The notes beneath the pieces were generated by a model, which had not been told where the DNA came from, did not search any database, and worked only from the letters and a program-made list of their open reading frames with translations. From NCBI GenBank assembly GCA_964491375.1, contig CAZBGL010000309.1, forward strand, positions 1 to 7,707: DNA of 7,707 nucleotides, read 5' to 3'. Positions 6,237-7,707 of this stretch are shown one piece after another. Origin of the DNA: CAZBGL01 sp964491375 (GTDB lineage: Bacteria; Desulfobacterota; Deferrisomatia; Deferrisomatales; Deferrisomataceae). Position 1 is the stretch's first letter. The number at the start of each line of letters is the position of its first letter. The translations under genes and the position numbers were made by a program.

Positions 6237-7157
6237 ATGGACCGACCATCCCAGACCGAGGTGGAGCGGGTGGCCGCGCGTCTCCAGGCCCACACCCGCT
6301 GGCTGTGCCGGTTCCCGGACCGCTCCTGGCGCCGGCCCGAGGTCCTGCGCGCGGTGGCCGGATACCTCGAAACGGCCTGGAAGGGGGTGGGTCTTCGGGT
6401 CGTGCGCCAGGAAGTGCCGGACCTGGGCGCGGACTACGTCAACGTGATCGCACTGCCCCCCGGGTTGTCCGAGGGGGCCGTTCGGACCCTCGTGCTGGCC
6501 CACTACGATACCGTGGAAGGAACCCCAGGAGCCGACGACAACGCCAGCGCCGTGGCCGTGCTCCTGGAGACCGCGCGCCTGGCCGCGCCCGGAGGCCCGG
6601 GAACGGCCGCGTTCGCCGCCGTCACCCTGGAAGAGCCCCCGTTCTTCGAGACCCCCCGCCAGGGGAGCTGGGTGCTCGCCAAGCGCCTCCAGGCCGTGGG
6701 CGCGCCCCTGGAGCGCGTGTTCGTACTGGAAATGGTGGGCTGCTACCACGCCGAGCCGGGGACCCAGGAGTATCCGTTTCCGGTGAACCTCCTCGGCTAC
6801 CCCGACCGCGGCGACTTCGTCGGCCTCGTGGCCAACCGGGCCAGCAGGGGGCTCCTGGAGCCGCTCGCCGCGGCCATACGCTCGACGGGGCTTCCGGTTC
6901 AGACCCTCTGGGTTCCCGGAAAGGGACGCCTGATCCCGCCGGTGCGCTTCAGCGACCACGCCGTGTTCTGGGACCTGGGCTACCCGGCGGTCATGATCAC
7001 CGACACGGCCTTCTACCGGAATCCCCGCTACCACGGCCCTGACGACACACCCGACACCCTGGACTACCGGGCCATGGCCCGGCTGGCGCTCGGACTGGCC
7101 CGGTGCGTGGTGGCAGGGGGGGACGAGAAGGGAGATTCTGGTCGTGGATCCCGGTGA
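6237..7157 (+). CDS. M28 family zinc aminopeptidase-like peptidase
   Basis: A 306-residue dizinc exopeptidase-type enzyme. Metal and catalytic motifs in order: H89 and D91 (VLAHYDTV), D100 in GADDNASAVAVLLE (bridging ligand), catalytic E132 with ligand E133 (TLEEPPFFETP), E165 (VLEMVGCY, the acidic ligand) and H266 (RYHGPDDTPDTLDY). The signatures LEEPPFF, LEMVG and YPDRGDFVG fit a small single-domain M28 subfamily of about 280-320 residues that I recall from Desulfuromonas-like bacteria. Its substrate is not established; release of N-terminal amino acids is the family norm. No protease-associated or transmembrane domain is present. ATG 6237 has GGGGAGG at ideal spacing. An in-frame ATG at 6081 would add 52 residues that include a signal-like hydrophobic stretch, but it has a poor ribosome binding site and would overlap the divergent gene. 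The C-terminal tail (GGDEKGDSGRGSR) is polar and probably disordered. Confidence 0.9.
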   Translation: MDRPSQTEVERVAARLQAHTRWLCRFPDRSWRRPEVLRAVAGYLETAWKGVGLRVVRQEVPDLGADYVNVIALPPGLSEGAVRTLVLAHYDTVEGTPGADDNASAVAVLLETARLAAPGGPGTAAFAAVTLEEPPFFETPRQGSWVLAKRLQAVGAPLERVFVLEMVGCYHAEPGTQEYPFPVNLLGYPDRGDFVGLVANRASRGLLEPLAAAIRSTGLPVQTLWVPGKGRLIPPVRFSDHAVFWDLGYPAVMITDTAFYRNPRYHGPDDTPDTLDYRAMARLALGLARCVVAGGDEKGDSGRGSR

Positions 7158-7175
7158 GCCGCAGAGACGGGCGTC

Positions 7176-7204
7176 CCGACAGCAAAGTTAACATAATATA
7201 TCTT
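7176..7204 (+). promoter_or_regulatory. Candidate distal promoter in AT-rich island
   Basis: CCGACA (7176-7181), a 17-base spacer and TATCTT (7199-7204), each matching four of six consensus positions. The -10 overlaps the palindrome at 7193-7206, so it could be operator-controlled. Confidence 0.35.
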
Positions 7205-7216
7205 ATCGGACATATC
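7187..7216. promoter_or_regulatory. Operator-like overlapping palindromes
   Basis: GTTAAC (7187-7192) is a perfect palindrome. ATAATATATCTTAT (7193-7206) is a 14-base palindrome with one mismatched pair. ATATCT-N6-ACATAT (7198-7215) is a third overlapping inverted repeat with five of six pairs matched. Such structures in a 70% GC genome suggest a transcription-factor site; I do not recognise the consensus. Confidence 0.4.
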
Positions 7217-7227
7217 CCGGGCCAGCC

Positions 7228-7254
7228 GGGGCCGGTTCGGGCGCGGCCGGCCCC
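7228..7254 (+). terminator. GC-rich hairpin, possible terminator of the M28 gene
   Basis: GGGGCCGG (7228-7235) pairs perfectly with CCGGCCCC (7247-7254) around an 11-base loop. It lies 70 bases after the M28 stop. There is no T-run after it, so intrinsic termination is uncertain. Confidence 0.4.
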
Positions 7255-7282
7255 CACGATCGTGCGGCCCCTACGAGCGATC

Positions 7283-7291
7283 TGGTATCCT
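7283..7291 (+). promoter_or_regulatory. Extended -10 promoter element of yacG
   Basis: TGG followed by TATCCT (7286-7291) fits an extended -10 (TGn-TATnnT). The -35 zone (TGCGGC, 7263-7268) is poor, as is allowed for this class. Transcription would start near 7298, leaving a leader of about 54 bases. Confidence 0.5.
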
Positions 7292-7351
7292 CTCTGGGTG
7301 GCCCGGTGTCTTCGTCGACCATCCCGCGCTCGCCCTCGAGGAGGTCCACTC

Positions 7352-7537
7352 ATGGAGGTGCGGTGTCCCACGTGCCGGCGAAAGGTGGTCTGGAGCCCCC
7401 AAAACCCCCACCGGCCGTTCTGTTCGGAGCGTTGCAGACTCCTCGACCTCGGTCGGTGGCTCAGGGAGGACTACCGGATCCCCGCCCAGGAGGACGAAAC
7501 CGACGGAGCGCCCCCGTCTGACGAGACCCTCCACTGA
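7352..7537 (+). CDS. yacG: YacG family zinc-binding DNA gyrase inhibitor
   Basis: A 61-residue cytosolic zinc protein. YacG in E. coli binds GyrB and blocks DNA binding by gyrase. The four zinc cysteines are in place: C5 and C8 (RCPTCRR), C24 and C28 (FCSERCRLLDLGRWL), giving Cx2C-x15-Cx3C. The helix after the second pair and the conserved WLxExYRIP (36-44) match the family; the rest of the tail is acidic (QEDETDGAPPSDETLH). The length is typical. GAGGAGGT (7338-7345) sits 6 bases before the ATG, fixing the start. An upstream open frame (from 7103) is not coding. Unlike in gammaproteobacteria, where it sits by coaE, it is here between an M28 peptidase and a flavoprotein gene, and it appears to be transcribed alone. 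Confidence 0.93.
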   Translation: MEVRCPTCRRKVVWSPQNPHRPFCSERCRLLDLGRWLREDYRIPAQEDETDGAPPSDETLH

Positions 7538-7554
7538 CCCGCGGCGCCTGCGAC

Positions 7555-7582
7555 TTGCCCCGGGGGGCCTGGCTGCTACACT
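7555..7582 (+). promoter_or_regulatory. Sigma70-type promoter of the flavoprotein gene
   Basis: TTGCCC (7555-7560), a 16-base spacer, then TGC-TACACT with the -10 at 7577-7582 and an extended TG at 7574-7575. This is the best promoter in the window. Transcription would start near 7589, about 41 bases before the ATG at 7630. Confidence 0.65.
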
Positions 7583-7629
7583 CTCTGTCCAATCCTGGCG
7601 GCGGCAACGACAGCACGGAGTTCACCATC

Positions 7630-7707
7630 ATGGCGGAGCGCCCGACCCTCTTGTGCGTATACGGAAGCCCCCGCGTGGGCGGCAACACCGAGCGCCTGCT
7701 CGACACG
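7630..7707 (+). CDS. Flavodoxin-fold NAD(P)H-dependent FMN reductase-like protein (partial, N-terminus only)
   Basis: Only the first 26 residues are in the window. LLCVYGSPRVGGNTERLLD contains the GSPRxGGNT FMN-phosphate-binding loop after the first beta strand, diagnostic of the NAD(P)H-dependent FMN reductase/iron-sulfur flavoprotein group of flavodoxin-fold enzymes. Full members are usually about 180-250 residues, and some add a Cys-rich cluster; that part cannot be seen. GGAG (7617-7620) is 9 bases before the ATG at 7630, and a good extended -10 promoter lies just upstream, so it starts its own transcript. It could serve as an electron carrier or quinone/metal reductase; the exact substrate is not decidable from this fragment. 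Confidence 0.85.
   Translation, partial: MAERPTLLCVYGSPRVGGNTERLLDT

Larger units (their letters stand above)
7158..7351. other. 194-base intergenic region upstream of yacG
   Basis: The longest gap in the window. It holds, left to right: about 20 plain GC-rich bases; an AT-rich island (7181-7216, about 28% G+C) with overlapping palindromes; a GC-rich hairpin (7228-7254); a perfect 10-base palindrome (7255-7264); an extended -10 element (7283-7291); and the yacG ribosome binding site. I see no credible coding frame of its own, though the frame of yacG is open through it. Confidence 0.6.

Noticed and set aside
4296..7157. A 953-codon open frame on the plus strand.
   Set aside because: It is open only because of high GC. 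It passes through the barrel and diiron genes in a wrong frame and antisense through the SprA-like gene, with Pro/Gly/Arg-rich shadow composition. Only the part from 6237 (M28 peptidase) is real.
1..7707. A mobile element, CRISPR array, toxin-antitoxin or defence island.
   Set aside because: I see no repeats of suitable spacing, transposase or integrase motifs, terminal inverted repeats or codon-use shift; gene content is typical core genome.

Overview
The window is a 7.7 kb stretch of very G+C-rich bacterial chromosome, roughly 70% by eye. It carries ten protein genes, eight complete and one cut off at each end. Dense short gaps, strong GGAGG-type ribosome binding sites, a YacG zinc protein, a secreted protein and a probable outer-membrane barrel point to a Gram-negative bacterium. 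The M24 and M28 peptidase subfamilies look like those of Desulfuromonas/Geobacter-like (deltaproteobacterial) lineages; that placement is inference from memory. I see no rRNA, tRNA, CRISPR array, insertion sequence, integrase or phage gene. No gene-free stretch exceeds about 195 bases.

Layout. A secreted protein of unknown function runs leftward from 674 off the left edge. Divergent from it is a rightward group: an M24 aminopeptidase P-like metallopeptidase (809-1993), then 14 bases later an RsmD-type 16S rRNA guanine methyltransferase (2008-2568). After a 130-base gap come an RsmB-type 16S rRNA cytosine methyltransferase (2699-4132) and a probable outer-membrane beta-barrel protein (4129-4986), whose GTG start overlaps the rsmB stop. 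A candidate promoter near 5040 precedes a rubrerythrin-like diiron protein (5122-5640). This converges, with only 12 bases between stops, on a leftward mini-metalloprotease of the SprA-related family (5653-6102). Divergent from that protease is an M28 zinc peptidase (6237-7157). A 194-base gap holding a conspicuous AT-rich palindromic island leads to yacG (7352-7537). A good extended -10 promoter then leads to the start of a flavodoxin-fold NAD(P)H:FMN reductase (from 7630, cut by the right edge).

How the genes fit together. Two rRNA base methyltransferases and YacG, a DNA gyrase inhibitor, are housekeeping information-processing genes. Three unrelated metallopeptidases (M24, M28, SprA-related), a diiron protein and a flavoprotein fill the rest. 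Nothing here adds up to a new defence, secretion or biosynthetic system: I read the window as ordinary core genome. The points most worth a second look are the RsmD-like enzyme, where the first residue of the catalytic DPPF/NPPY motif is methionine; the very short SprA-like protease with an N-terminal CPSC; and the AT-rich double palindrome upstream of yacG.
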